Source: Setoptus koraiensis (Eukaryota > Arthropoda). Taken from it: a DNA stretch of 64,000 bases. The translations under genes and the position numbers were made by a program. This document shows positions 32,751-45,002 of this stretch, in pieces. Location: positions 24,180,001-24,244,000 of the forward strand of contig CM106586.1 in the NCBI GenBank assembly GCA_048013815.1. The letters are read 5' to 3'. How positions within the stretch are numbered: the first letter of the stretch is position 1; the number at the start of each line of letters is the position of its first letter. The notes below the pieces were generated by a model that was given only the letters and a program-made list of their open reading frames with translations, made no database searches and was not told where the DNA came from.

Positions 32751-34341
32751 AAATGTTTAAAATTTGAGTTGAGATATCAATCTGTGGCTCAATAATGGTG
32801 ACGCCATTTTGACAGCGCAAGTTATTGGCACTTTTGCATCAACTTGCACGCAATCGCATGCACGAAATAACGGTTCATTTACGCTCGGTTTATACGCTTT
32901 GTGCCAACAACCGCCACTTGTTATGGTGATAATATAATGAGCATCGGCTAACCTGATAACAATTTAAGCGGTTGTGAAGACCGTGTTGTTATGTAACTGG
33001 TTTACTGTTGATTGCATCACAAACTGTATTTATTATTGTTATCATCATCGGCATCTACCTAACAGCTGACAAGTGAGTTAATGCTAACAACGTGTAAATG
33101 TTTAGCATGACTAGTCCACCCACAACAGCATTACATGTATCATCATCATCTAAAAGTCAGTTAGATTTGTTCACGATTACGTGACAATAATTACACGATG
33201 ATACATTTGTTTGTTACATCATCAGATTATTAGATGCAGATTGTTGGCTACTTTACTTAAACTATCATTGACCGTCATCGACTGACGGACGGGTCATTGC
33301 GTCATCACACATAAATGATGCTGTTTGTTTATTCAAAAGTCAGTTAACTAGTTGTTGTTGTGTCCAACATCGACAAGCAATTATATTAGCCACAATAGAT
33401 AATATTGTGCTGGATGTTGGAATGCAGTGGCAGTTGCAGTTGCTGTTGCTGTTACAATCAGTTGTACTGATAGTTACTGATCACTGTTCGGGTGATTTGT
33501 GTGATAAAATGAATACAAATCATATTTTATGTAATGAGCGTTTGATGAGCCCAAAACTGATTGACAGCAACAGTTGACAATGGACAGTATGTTGGCGTTG
33601 TTAACAGTTTGCCTAGAAAGTAAAATTAACGTGGGTAATTATTTTTGTCTTGTCATACCTATACAGTTCGCCTTGTTACCTGGCAACAAAACATCAAAAT
33701 AAATCAACAAGCGGATATTGCCATGTAAATGTATATCCGCAAAAAAGGCACAAAGTTTGTGTGAGTGTCAGTGTAAGTGATGCTGTATCCATCATAATGC
33801 CATTGTAGTTATAAATATAAATATCCGTTTGTCAGTTAATCAAATGGAAAGTTGTTTGAAAAGATTGGATGCAAAAAGGTTTTCTTTTTGCAACAAATAA
33901 CTGTTATTGTCGAGATGGTATCTCATTTCATTGGTGCACACAATGCCAAGTTAACTAATCATAGTTGGCTCAGCTATGATCAGTAAGTAACAGTTAAGAA
34001 AATATTGGCCAAAAGCATGTTCCTAACATATGATGCCAGTTGCATCATCATTTTGTTGTATCAATTCGGTTGTATTATGCAATATTTGGTATATTTGAAA
34101 TATGCATGCTAATGTATTATGTAACGAGATTATAATGTAAGAACATTATCTTTGTATGTGTGCTTTTAAATGTGTGTCCTGTACAGGTAAAGGTAAAGTG
34201 GAAACAGGATGCAACTTGCGACCTGCTCAATAATAGACTGTCTACAGCTGGCTCCAGTACAATAATAATAAATACAAGTAACTAACAGTGAGCATCCTTT
34301 GCCGTGATATATGACACAATGGCACATTGAGTTGTGATCTA

Positions 34342-34393
34342 TCTAATGTATGTATCTAATGTATGTATCTAATGTATGTATCTAATGTATGTA
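34342..34393. repeat. four tandem copies of a 13 bp unit
   Basis: TCTAATGTATGTA is repeated four times exactly. Confidence 0.9.
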
Positions 34394-34728
34394 TTGTATA
34401 CCTATGTACCAATTGCATATTAAGCTGTACGTTGCATGTGTGAGTCGATTATGTCATTGTGCAAACGAGCGCTACATTAAGTGTGGTAACATCAATAGCA
34501 TGTAAACAGAAAGGAGAGAAAGTAATTCGAAAAGGGGGAGCCCCAAAAATTTACTGTTACTGCTGGCCTGACGACGCGCAACCAAATGCAAAATATTGGA
34601 GCGATGCGATCAATTACTAATTTTAGTAATTCTACTATTGACATAATTAGATTATGTAATGTGCTAATCAGTGGAATTTGGCCGGCATAAGATGGAGATT
34701 GGCTGTTGGACTTGCGATCGATTGGACT

Positions 34729-34758
34729 TGTGATGGAACTGGCGCCAGTTCCATCACA
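34729..34758. repeat. perfect 30 bp palindrome
   Basis: Half-site TGTGATGGAACTGGC, followed directly by its reverse complement with no spacer. It lies next to a 12 bp tandem repeat of CAGCAAT type. Confidence 0.9.
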
Positions 34759-34778
34759 GCAGCAAGAGCTAAGGCAAC

Positions 34779-34826
34779 AGTTACAGCAATACTTACAGCA
34801 ATAGTTGCAGCAATAGTTTCAGCAAA
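34779..34826. repeat. 12 bp imperfect tandem repeat
   Basis: Four units of AGTTACAGCAAT with one or two changes each, 20 bp beyond the 30 bp palindrome. Confidence 0.8.
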
Positions 34827-37689
34827 AGATATGGCACCACATGCAGTTACTACCTGTAATAGGTACATCTGATAAAGGCATTGTGTGATGAGCCAACAGG
34901 TAAGCAAGTGAGCGACGATTGACGGCGATGACACGGAAAGTGAAAAGTAGAAATGAAGAAACGAAGCACAAACCAAGTGAAGAAACGAAGAAATGGAAAA
35001 ATGAAGAAACGAAAAAATGGAGAAAAGAAGAAAAGAAACGAGTGTGTGCTCTATGAGACCTGTGAATCTTACACCTGTTAGTAGCTTGTTGTATCATGTG
35101 TTGTGTTGCTGCGGTTCATGTTGCTCTATGAAGATATCCGTTATAAGCAGCAGTTGTTGTTGTTGTCGTTGCTGTTGTTGTTGTTTGCCCCGAGAACGAA
35201 CGCAACTCACCGAACAGTCAGGCAAGTCTGGTCATATGATCTGGTCACAAATTTACTGTGATGACATGAAAAATGAAAAATAAAAAATAAAATAAAATAT
35301 AAAAATTATTGTGTGTGACAAATCATTTGTCGTACACTTATGGCCAATACTGGTTATGTAATAAATATCGCCGTTTATAAGTGAATGTGCCTTTGATCGT
35401 TGAGACACTGACGACCACCAAATTTTTTCTATTTTATAACGTTCAACTTGTTGTTGTTGCTGCCGTAACTTACAAGTTGTAACTCAAGTGAGTTGGCTCC
35501 CACTGGCTCGCTAATTGAGTCACAATTTGTGAGTCACAAAGCGACTCACAGACTGGCCAGCAGTGACAGCAGCAACAGGTTGATCATGGGCACACACTAA
35601 GCCAACCAATACTATAAATGGAATGGCAAGTTGACTCAATTAGAATCAAATTGAATTCAATCAAATAAAGATAGTCGCATTGCAAGTGATAACAACAGCA
35701 ACAACAGCAACAACAGCAACAGCAAAAATGAATCAAGTCTGTTGAGACTTTTTGTTATGGTCAAGCTCCGCCTGTTTGACAGAGTTCAAACAACTGTCCA
35801 GATAAGCAGCACTCAAGACACATCCTTGAATCTGTGACAGGCCAACAGATGAACTCTCATCATCTTACATCTTCTTCATTGTATTTCTTACGTAACTCTC
35901 TCTCTCTCCCTCTGACCACCAATAGACACACATACACACGATGACCAGTGCAGTGAGCTATACTCGTTGACATGACTCGTTTTCCAGTTGTTCATCATCT
36001 CACACACACACAGTCTCTCACTGCTCACTAGTTACATCTCAATTTACAGTTATTTTGTCTCTTTGTATGTACGAGTCATGTCCATGTATCTATGAGCTGT
36101 GTCATCATATCGATCGCTGTGTGTTTAGATGCTGACAAGTTTCAACACTGACACAGAGTTATATCAGATCGGCAACAATAGCCATCGTGCGGCCGTTTAT
36201 ATCGACCGTATAAACGTCAATAAGTCAACATAAGATGAGGCTAAGTCAGCCAACATCGATCAGTAGTGTCAGCAGTGACATACCGGCGTTGCGTAATAAT
36301 CAACAACAACAAAATTGTATTGTATTCACAAGTGTCTGTCCAAGAGCGACAACTTAAACTCACTGCACACTGTGCAATTGCAATTGCAATGACAAGTGAC
36401 CAACAACAACACCGACCACAACATAATTGTGAAAGTAACTGCCAAAAGTAATCAAATTGAACTAAAATATCAACCAAATAATTCAAAAGCAATCTCGTCT
36501 CGTCCGTATGGTAATTTATTTCATAGTCACAATTGTCAGTTGAGTTTAGTTGATGAGTTGATACTAACAGTGTGATAAGCGCACCAACTTCCTAGTGGCT
36601 GCTCTTCAAATGTCACCTGTGTCTCGCTTGTCACATAACGTTGCGTAACGTACTTGGCAATAGCAGTGACATAAACAAGAATTCAATAGGTGGTCAACTG
36701 ACTGATAACGACGACAGCATTATCAAAAAATCACATCATACCACAGAGTGCGTTTACTTGGCGAAAGTGTGCTGTTTGTTAGTGGTCAATTGCGAATTGG
36801 TTGCCCAAAGTATCAATAAAAAATGATCCAATTATTCAATAAATAATCTACAAGTAAAATATTGCTCACCCGACATTCAACAGTCGCAATCATTGTATCA
36901 ATTTGAAGTCACACTCAACTCCAGTGTCCAGTGTCTAACATAGACAATTCAAATGACAAGTATCAATGCAGTAGAACATGGATTGACGTGATAATTTAGC
37001 ATCTTTAGAAAATCAACAGTTATTATTTTGCAAGGGGCCCGTCGTAATAAAACAAAGCACATAAATAATATATTATGCAATCAGAGGCGAGCTGTCGGTG
37101 CGATATTGAGTTTATTGTCGCATGATACCAATAACTGTCATCATTGATAGGTCAACTGTGTCATGGTTAGTTGGCATTAGATGCATTAAGGAAGCAAGAA
37201 AGTTAATTCTGGGCACACTTATTGAGTTTTCATCTACAACAATTTGAAAAATATTAAGTTTTTAAATATGCACAGCGCCAACTTTAACGGCTTTATGACA
37301 ACAATTATGATTGTTACTATATCAAAATAATTTGCCTGATTTGAACAATAACCTTAGTGCAATATGATACGATTCTCCAGTGGCAATAGTTGAATGACAG
37401 TTGCAATTGGCCAGACAGCAATCAATTGTTGATGTCTTACTACAGTTAGAAGGACAGTTAGAAGAAAAAAAATTGTATTGTAAGATTCGTGTTGTGTGAG
37501 ACACAAAACTGAGCGAACAAGCAGCAAAACTAGAGAAAAACAAGTGCACATACGCTAATCACACTAATGAAAGTTAAATACCAATCAAGCCTCAGCTGTC
37601 AAGTTTCGCATAGATTGACGCATGGCAAATTCATGCAATCGCCATAGATTATATTGTTGCCATAGAGACCAGATAACTGTAATCACTGT

Positions 37690-37748
37690 GTAGCAACAAC
37701 AACAGCGACAACAACAACAACAGCGACAACAACAACAACAGCGACAAT

Positions 37749-37792
<44 letters not shown>

Positions 37793-37811
37793 CGGCAACA
37801 ACAGCGACACC

Positions 37812-37843
<32 letters not shown>

Positions 37844-37872
37844 CGGCAACAACAACGACAACAACAAGTGAA
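37690..37872. repeat. compound CAA/CAG/CAC microsatellite
   Basis: A long run of CAA with interspersed CAG, CGA and CAC triplets. It gives long open frames in all three readings of one strand, so the apparent ORFs are not evidence of genes. Confidence 0.9.
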
Positions 37873-38562
37873 GTGTGACTGTCTGCTCTATTTGAATTGA
37901 CTGCACACTCCGATTGGCCTTCACTCTCTCGTCTCGACCATCATCTCGCCGTTCGAGTAACCATGGCAACAGTTGGTCTTAATGGACTTGTCGCTCAAGT
38001 GAATATTAACTAGACTGAATATTATCACCATCTCATAGCAACTCATTTGAATCGCCAGCATTATGTTATAAATGTAAGATGCTTAACAGTTACAGTTAAG
38101 AGCGCCAAAAGAATGCACAATCATCCTCTAATTGTTAATTATTATCTAAACAATAGGAAAAAGAGTTAAATGCGACAACAATAACAGGTGACAGTTGACA
38201 ATTGACAGTCGCCAGTCGCCAGTCGCCAGTTGTAGCAACAGAGAACGGGAGTGTGTCCATATAATTATAGTTACATAATTATCTAGATTATTGGTCATGC
38301 TTGGGTGAAAACAAGCGCACATAGTTGTTAGTTATTTTTCACACAAATTTTTTCTTTCTGTAGCACTTGATCGTGTGCTCATCGTTGTCACAATTAACTA
38401 TTTCCATCAATTCAATTTCACTTTTGGATGGAGTTACTTTGACCATTTATTTAGTCGTCTAAAGTCTAAAAAGAGTCTCAACCGAGAAACATCTTCGTCT
38501 GGCCATTCCATAACGTGGCTGCATAATACAATAATAACAAAGCACTCAATAATATATTCACA

Positions 38563-41500
38563 ATGTATTTCGATTTGTGCGATGATACAACGGTCAATCC
38601 GTCCCGGCCAGTAGATCGAGTAAAGAAGTCAAATAAAACAACAAATAACAATAATACTGATAGTAATAGCAGACAATCAATGTCATCGCATTCATTTAAG
38701 GAGACTTTTTTAAACAAATTGCTATTTAGATCATCTGCCAGTCACCAACAACAACAAAAACAACAACAACAACAACAGCAACAACAAAAAAGTGACTCGC
38801 CAGATAACAAGATCAATCAAGACAAAAAGAGCAGCAATAACGCAAATCAGCAACAAACAGCAAACAGCAACAATAGTAACAATGTGATTATTAAAGACGC
38901 AAAGGTGTCACGCCAAAAGAGTCATCAATGCAAGAAACAACAAGCTATGCAAATACAAACAAATGGACAAATTACATCAACCGATAAGATGATAGTTGCG
39001 TCATCGGCTCAAACTTTATTGCAGCAACACCTGGGTCAAAATTTTATTCTTGCCACCTCAAAAGAGCATCATCTTCATCATTACAAAAGCCAGCAACAAC
39101 AGCAACAGCACTTGGCTCAACCACAACAATTGCGCCAGAATAACGACCATAATAATCACAAGTTTAATTTGATTAGAAATATTACTAATAACAATCCCAT
39201 TGCAGCAACAAAATGTCACTTGCCTCCGAGATTGAAAGCCATTCTACCTACACATAAGATAAGATTATTAAATAATAATAATTGTGGCTGGCATCCGATA
39301 GCTCACCAACTTAATACCAATAATCAAACTGTCATTCAAGATCATCAGCATCATGACAAGCACCAAACAACAACAGCAACAACTCAGCAACAACCATTTA
39401 TTTGTGCCAGTGTATCGTCACATCGAGCTATCAATCGACACAAGTCACTGTTGAACGATATGCATCATAGAAAACAGACAATTATTGGCCTAGAGAGAGG
39501 TATCACTCAAAAGGTAACCTCAGTAAGTATTACAGCTAATAAAGGCGAGATTCCTTTGGTGGAGCCTCCGACGAGAAAACGCTTCTCTCGCAAGCAATTA
39601 TTTGGCGCAAACAGAAGCCATTTCTACAGACAGCATCAAGTGATGAGGCAGCAGCAGCAGCAACAACAACAACAACAAGTTGATCTAATCAGCAATACCG
39701 ATTTGCATATGCCAGCCAGCAGTGATAACGGAAACAATTCGAGCCGATTAATAATGTCAGCCGATGCCAACCACTGGCATTTGGAGCATCGAGAAGATAT
39801 TTCAATGGATCAACAATATTCGTCATCGCCATCCTCGTCGCTGTCCGATCTGTCACACGGACTGAAAGGTAACGGCAGTGGTGGTGAGGGCGGCCTTGTT
39901 AGTAGCGAATGGCCTCCATTTAGACCGAGAAGGCACAATAATAATATAGGGCCAGGAAACAATCGAAATAAGTATGCTAATCAGCAGCTGTTTCTTGCGC
40001 AACAACAACAACGGCAACAACAGCGACACCAACAACGACAGCAAAACAATGACAAGGATATTGAGACGCCAACAACAACAGACATGAATACTAAAAACAA
40101 GATGACTTATAATAAACAACTACAAACAACAAAATATTTACAAAGTAATGTAAGAACAAATAACAATAGTGAGATTATTAGTAGACGTTGCAATGGATTG
40201 GAGCTGGCAAATGCAAATGACAAGGATTCGCAGCTGGATTCGTTGCATAATCACAGTAGTTTTACAAGTAGTGGTAGCAGTTGTAGTAGCAGCAGCAGTA
40301 GTAGTAATCACAGTAATGCTAATCTAACAGCTGATAATAATGGCGGCAACAAGGTGAGAAGCAAGAAGCAATTACAACAAGATATGCGTGATATACTTGA
40401 GACACTCGGTGCAATTGATTCAGATTTGGAGGCTCAATTATTGGATAATCCAGACGCGCTCATGTTGATATATGAGATTTATCGTCAGCAGCAACAGGAA
40501 CAAGAGAGATGCAACAATACGACACCGTCCAATTTATCGGTGAATAGTAGCAGAAACGGCAAGGGTCTATCTTTGTCGTTGAGTAACCTTGATTCGGTTC
40601 AGCAACATAATAATAGTAATCGACACAACAATTGCCCAATACAAGCTAATCAGCAACATAATCAACAGCAGTATCTTCATCACAATCACAATCATCATCA
40701 TCATAATCACGATCATCATAATCATCAGTTGCAACAGCAGCAGCAGTTGCACAATATAGACAATAAGACAAGGATACACGCGCCGAAACAGGTGAATAAC
40801 GAAGGCAACATTATTAAATTACGTAATAATAGTAGCAGTGGTTTGTTAATGGCAAAGTCGCAACATAATCATAATCAAAATCAAAATCACAATGATATTG
40901 ATTGTTCGAGATGTGACTCGCAATTATCTACGGCTTCTGGTTACCGCGCAAACAGATTATCGCCTCCTTCTCATGACAGGCGACAGTCAGTGTTTAAGCA
41001 TCAGCATGCCAGTCTAATTAATTTGTCTAGTTCTGACATTGATGATAGTTTCCGGCAGTCAGCGCATTCTGACAATCACCATCTAATTCAGTGCTTGCCA
41101 GCGTCAGTTCAGGCAACAACCACCACAACAACAACGTCGTCGTCTTCGTCCAAATTGCACATTTGTAGAGATAACCTGAACACATCATTGAATTCAATAA
41201 TAAATGAAGCAATAGCAGCCAGTAATGCTAGAGATATAATAGTAGTGTTAGATGACGACGTTGATTTGAATGACATAGTTAATTTGGAGAACGACGATGA
41301 GGAGGAAGACGAGCAAGGAGTGAACGAATTCCATGATTTGCAGGATGATTTAGACGACGACGACGACGACGATGATGATGAATTGGATGTAGACGACTCT
41401 GGCCAAGAGTGTCCAGATGATCCAGATCTAGTGAGTTATCACCATCAACAACTTATTTGGAACAATAAATTCAAAACAATTAGAACAACAACAACAATTC

Positions 41501-43551
41501 AGCAGCAGCAACAACAGCAACAACAAAACCAACGACACCAACCATCGGGGGCAATATTGGCGAAACATGAAAGAATTAGAAGTTTCTCTTCATTTAAGCA
41601 TAACCAACAGAACACTGCAATTGCAATTAGTAATGATAGTAGTATCACGTTGGACGCGGGCGATTTTGTTGGACGCGCAACATTCACAAGATGTAACAAC
41701 AGTAACATTGGTTTGTCTGGTGTTAGTGGTACCAATAATAAGCAATTACAATTAATCAAATTAGAGAATTGCCTAGCTGGTAAGAATACGAGCGCCAATC
41801 AACAGCAATCATCGTCTTCGAGTGACACAAACAGTGATTTTTATCAATCTACAGTGGCCAGTGATAATCATCGTAGACACTTGTCGGTATCAACAGCATC
41901 AAATATTATAAGCGATGACATAACATTGCGAATTGACAGCAACAATATTGGCCAGCAACACGATAATAACATCTCGTTGAAACACAATGAAAAGTTGCCC
42001 ACCAATAATAAAGACAACAACAATTGTCTAAATCAAGAGATCAACAACAACACAACAACAGCAACATCACGACAGCTTACAGTTCCGCCAAAACCGCCTA
42101 GAAGAAAGAATCGTTTAACGGCCTATTTCAGTCGCAACAAGGTTGCCTCTAGTTTGGCCTCATCATCTAACCATTCCTCGAGCGAGTCGTCAACTTATTC
42201 CAATTGTTCCTCTTCTGATCCGCTCAACTCACCTGGCGCCTCATCGGACGAAACAGATTGCGAGGCTCTTAGGTTGCAGGAATCAAGAGAGGCTAAATTC
42301 GTTGAGATAAACAAGATGAATAATAACTGTAATAATAATATTACTATGAATAGCAAGCAACAAATTGATGATGTTTGCCTGACCACAAGCAACACTAAGC
42401 AGCACCATCTATTAACTAGATCCACAAACTCTAATCCATCAGGTTTTGTGACAAATGTAACAAAGAAGATGGCGCCACTTCCACCAACTTCAGTGCAGCC
42501 GCCGGCACCTCCGCCGCTGCCACCCATGCCCATTATCCATTTGCAGTTGCAGTGCAAGTCCAGTGATAGATTTATCTCTAATTCGTCTAATAATAATAAC
42601 GACGATGATAACCTAATTAAAGGTGCAAACTGTGATTCCAAATCATTGAATCGCAGTTTCGCAATTACCAACAACAACAGCAGTAGCAATGTCAACAACA
42701 AGGCCAACTGTCATTCGAATCTCATGGAGGAAGTTGTGAGGGGCAAGTTGTTGAATCACATTGATTTGGATGCCATTCAAGAGGACAAAAGGCAACAACG
42801 ACTGCGAGAGAGTCTTCTCATGCAAATAAAGGACGGTGTCAAATTAAATCATGTTGATTTGAACAATTCTCAGCAAGCTAACAATGCGCGAACACAAAGC
42901 AATGGCAACAGTAAACTGGCAAAAAATGACACTTATAATCATGGTGATTGTGATGCCAACAAACTCAAGACAACAACAAACAACAATTGTCAGCCAACTG
43001 GCCTAGCCATGGTGCTGGCTAGAGCTTTGCAAGAAAGAAATAGAGCTATACAACAAACGGATGAAAGTGATTGCAACAGCAGTATTGATGATATAGATAG
43101 TTGTGATGGTTTTCAGGATGACGACGACGACGACAACAACAACGACGACCATGACAAATACGCACACAAACACCATGAACACGGACAGAAAGCCGACCAG
43201 CCAAACAACAACTACAGTGAACATACAGCACAAGAGAACAAGAATATTCTAATTAGCTCGTCGACGAACCTATCCGATAGCCGAGCCACAAAAAATACCA
43301 ATTATTGTCAATCAATACAAACCCCAACTGATGTGAAACAATCGAACGAGTCGAATGGCGACAGCAAGCAACAGCAACAAACGAATAATAAGGATATTGT
43401 GACAAACAACTCGTTTCAACCGAATACAACATCGACAGATAGTGAGCAGCACAACAATGGACACAATTCTAATGACAACAACCCATCTGTAACAACTGAT
43501 ACAACTGATCAGGACAACAACAATGATGAGAGCATTTGGGAAAGACTATGA
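38563..43551 (+). CDS. 1662-residue Gln/Asn-rich protein with proline-rich and WH2-like segments
   Basis: One uninterrupted 5 kb frame. Most of it is low-complexity: poly-Gln, poly-Asn, His/Asn, Ser, and acidic runs. Ordered islands are FKETFLNKLLFRS (~47-59), KKQLQQDMRDILETLGAIDSDLEAQLLDNPDALMLIYEIYRQ (~602-645), VPPKPPRRKNRLTAYFSR (~1176-1193, an SH3-ligand-like KPPRR), PPAPPPLPPMP (~1315-1325), NLMEEVVRGKLLNHIDLDAI and RESLLMQIKDGVKLNHVDL (~1385-1430), and GLAMVLARALQERNRAIQQTDESD (~1480-1505). A polyproline tract followed by LLxxIxxGxxLxxV resembles profilin- and actin-binding (WH2) proteins such as the WASP/Cobl group. The resemblance is by pattern only. Codon structure across 5 kb and a clean poly(A) signal downstream support a real gene. 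Family unassigned. Confidence 0.75.
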   Translation: MYFDLCDDTTVNPSRPVDRVKKSNKTTNNNNTDSNSRQSMSSHSFKETFLNKLLFRSSASHQQQQKQQQQQQQQQKSDSPDNKINQDKKSSNNANQQQTANSNNSNNVIIKDAKVSRQKSHQCKKQQAMQIQTNGQITSTDKMIVASSAQTLLQQHLGQNFILATSKEHHLHHYKSQQQQQQHLAQPQQLRQNNDHNNHKFNLIRNITNNNPIAATKCHLPPRLKAILPTHKIRLLNNNNCGWHPIAHQLNTNNQTVIQDHQHHDKHQTTTATTQQQPFICASVSSHRAINRHKSLLNDMHHRKQTIIGLERGITQKVTSVSITANKGEIPLVEPPTRKRFSRKQLFGANRSHFYRQHQVMRQQQQQQQQQQVDLISNTDLHMPASSDNGNNSSRLIMSADANHWHLEHREDISMDQQYSSSPSSSLSDLSHGLKGNGSGGEGGLVSSEWPPFRPRRHNNNIGPGNNRNKYANQQLFLAQQQQRQQQRHQQRQQNNDKDIETPTTTDMNTKNKMTYNKQLQTTKYLQSNVRTNNNSEIISRRCNGLELANANDKDSQLDSLHNHSSFTSSGSSCSSSSSSSNHSNANLTADNNGGNKVRSKKQLQQDMRDILETLGAIDSDLEAQLLDNPDALMLIYEIYRQQQQEQERCNNTTPSNLSVNSSRNGKGLSLSLSNLDSVQQHNNSNRHNNCPIQANQQHNQQQYLHHNHNHHHHNHDHHNHQLQQQQQLHNIDNKTRIHAPKQVNNEGNIIKLRNNSSSGLLMAKSQHNHNQNQNHNDIDCSRCDSQLSTASGYRANRLSPPSHDRRQSVFKHQHASLINLSSSDIDDSFRQSAHSDNHHLIQCLPASVQATTTTTTTSSSSSKLHICRDNLNTSLNSIINEAIAASNARDIIVVLDDDVDLNDIVNLENDDEEEDEQGVNEFHDLQDDLDDDDDDDDDELDVDDSGQECPDDPDLVSYHHQQLIWNNKFKTIRTTTTIQQQQQQQQQNQRHQPSGAILAKHERIRSFSSFKHNQQNTAIAISNDSSITLDAGDFVGRATFTRCNNSNIGLSGVSGTNNKQLQLIKLENCLAGKNTSANQQQSSSSSDTNSDFYQSTVASDNHRRHLSVSTASNIISDDITLRIDSNNIGQQHDNNISLKHNEKLPTNNKDNNNCLNQEINNNTTTATSRQLTVPPKPPRRKNRLTAYFSRNKVASSLASSSNHSSSESSTYSNCSSSDPLNSPGASSDETDCEALRLQESREAKFVEINKMNNNCNNNITMNSKQQIDDVCLTTSNTKQHHLLTRSTNSNPSGFVTNVTKKMAPLPPTSVQPPAPPPLPPMPIIHLQLQCKSSDRFISNSSNNNNDDDNLIKGANCDSKSLNRSFAITNNNSSSNVNNKANCHSNLMEEVVRGKLLNHIDLDAIQEDKRQQRLRESLLMQIKDGVKLNHVDLNNSQQANNARTQSNGNSKLAKNDTYNHGDCDANKLKTTTNNNCQPTGLAMVLARALQERNRAIQQTDESDCNSSIDDIDSCDGFQDDDDDDNNNDDHDKYAHKHHEHGQKADQPNNNYSEHTAQENKNILISSSTNLSDSRATKNTNYCQSIQTPTDVKQSNESNGDSKQQQQTNNKDIVTNNSFQPNTTSTDSEQHNNGHNSNDNNPSVTTDTTDQDNNNDESIWERL

Positions 43552-43563
43552 TAATTAGCTATA

Positions 43564-43569
43564 AATAAA
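43564..43569 (+). terminator. poly(A) signal of the Gln/Asn-rich gene
   Basis: AATAAA 13 bp after the stop codon of the 1662-residue frame on the same strand. Confidence 0.45.
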
Positions 43570-44079
43570 TTAAATGTTTATACATACGCATATGTAATCA
43601 CATGATGCCACTGACCAGAACTGCCATTGATTCCCCGATTGAGGCACCCAATTGATGATGATGCAAACTATTGTGACGCCACAAACTTTTTCATCATCAA
43701 GCAGCTGATTTCGTCTGCTCACCATCAAGTGATCTAGATTGAGACCGGCTAGAAATGGGGCCCGATATTTTATTATTTCTGCAGTTATAGTTGCTGGTGA
43801 TGCTGAACAGCATGGTATCGCTTATGAAGTCTCATGAAATGTTTACGTTATTCAGAGATCTGATCGCTTTGTTCACATGTCATTTTATTGTGTTAGATAG
43901 TGTGGCGCTTACGAACGCAGATCGTTATAATTTTGAGGATAAATGTCACGATATTGATCACGATATTGGTGACACTTTTTTTCTTTTTCCTTAATTTTCT
44001 TGAGATTTGCGAGATTGAGTCAGAAGTGGGGAATATCAAATCAACCTTGCCGACCTACAATCTCCTCGCATCAGTCCAA
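43570..44079. other. non-coding spacer
   Basis: Spacer between the Gln/Asn-rich gene and the duplicated block. No feature recognised. The left edge of similarity to the 17.67 kb region falls near 44080. Confidence 0.4.
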
Positions 44080-44420
44080 TGACTGAAAAGATTACTAATT
44101 AAATCGCATCTTATCATAACACGCTCTATATCCTCCACTTGCGTTTCGAAAGACACCTCAAAAAGAAGAGTCACAGATGAAAGAAAAATTAGGAGGAGAT
44201 ACGGTGACCAAAACGTGCCTACTGGCAGCCTCTTATTGCACTCCAAAGATAATATATTAGTATGCGGATCATATCACGAGGCCCATACCATTTGTAATAA
44301 CTGTTACGATTTGATTAGAAAGGAGACACTGCCTATCATCGAGTCAATCAGAGAAGCAAAAGAGATACTGTTACAAAAGAGGTCCTGTTGAGGTATAAAG
44401 GTAAACAAGTGGACCACTCA
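44080..44420 (+). pseudogene. decayed copy of mRpL32
   Basis: Follows 17665-18030 closely (TCTATATCCTCCAC, TTAGGAGGAGATACGGTGACC, ACCATTTGTAATAACTGTTACG), but lacks the start codon and the first zinc-site cysteine pair region is shortened. It has frame-changing differences and loses the last ~50 codons in a deletion. It is followed by the intergenic sequence of the source locus (TAGTCATAATCATACAATTTGC), so it was copied as DNA, not from mRNA. Confidence 0.9.
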
Positions 44421-44499
44421 CGGACTCTAGTCATAATCATACAATTTGCTATTATGCCAGATGATGCTTTTCGTTTTTTCATATTTTCAGTTAGTTAGT

Positions 44500-44960
44500 T
44501 TAGAGTCTAGTTTCTGACACCAACAACTAAACATTTCCCCTTTAAAAATATTTGATTCTATCCAATAAGCTCGAGATTCCGCATCCAAAATGCGAGGATT
44601 AAAATTCCCCGAAGAAACTTTTTGTTGCTTCGTAGCTGATTTCGTTTGAGAAAGTAAAAAAGTTGCAACCTCTTCAAAACCGCACAATGTCGTGGTTCCT
44701 TATCTAACCAGCGGCAATTTCCCATTAGTTGACATGTATTCTGCATTCTTCACCTTCATGAGAACACATTCGATGTCTGATATCTTGAATGAGGCATTAC
44801 TACTCTCACTACTGGCCGGGTCACACAATAATATTTGAGATGGCAGTGGCTGATATAATTCGCATTGCTCGTGGTTGTCGAATAAACCGAATCGAAGAAT
44901 ATTTCTCACTTGTATGTCAACTGGTTCCTGTATACTGCTAGCAGAGTCATCATTTTCCAT
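44500..44960 (-). pseudogene. decayed copy of the metaxin-2-like gene
   Basis: Corresponds to source 18605-19093. The start is still readable (MENDDSASSIQEPVDIQVRNIL, then CELYQPLPSQILL), including the TBC1D5-derived part, so the copy was made after the fusion. The second half of the gene is deleted, and small deletions break the frame near QCLPDN and near ESRAY. Confidence 0.9.
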
Positions 44961-45002
44961 AATTATCTAATGATGGTACTGTCGATAATTAATTAATAAT
45001 TA

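Larger units (their letters stand above)
26476..38562. other. 12 kb non-coding, repeat-rich interval
   Basis: No supported exon on either strand. Open frames here are translations of CAA/TTG and CA/TG repeats or lack any family resemblance. Contents I can name: two short tandem arrays (32687-32750 and 34342-34393), a 30 bp palindrome (34729-34758), a 12 bp repeat (34779-34826), and a CAA-rich block (37690-37872). It may hold enhancers of tyrosine hydroxylase or of the downstream genes. Confidence 0.5.

Noticed and set aside
32687-34393. Tandem 13 and 16 bp arrays as a CRISPR-like structure
   Set aside because: There are no spacers, the units are directly adjacent, and the DNA is eukaryotic.
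37649-37969. Long Leu/Val-rich and Gln-rich open frames across CAA/TTG repeats (also near 46.6, 55.8, 59.9 and 62.4 kb)
   Set aside because: They are direct translations of trinucleotide repeats, open in several frames at once, with no unique sequence outside the repeat.
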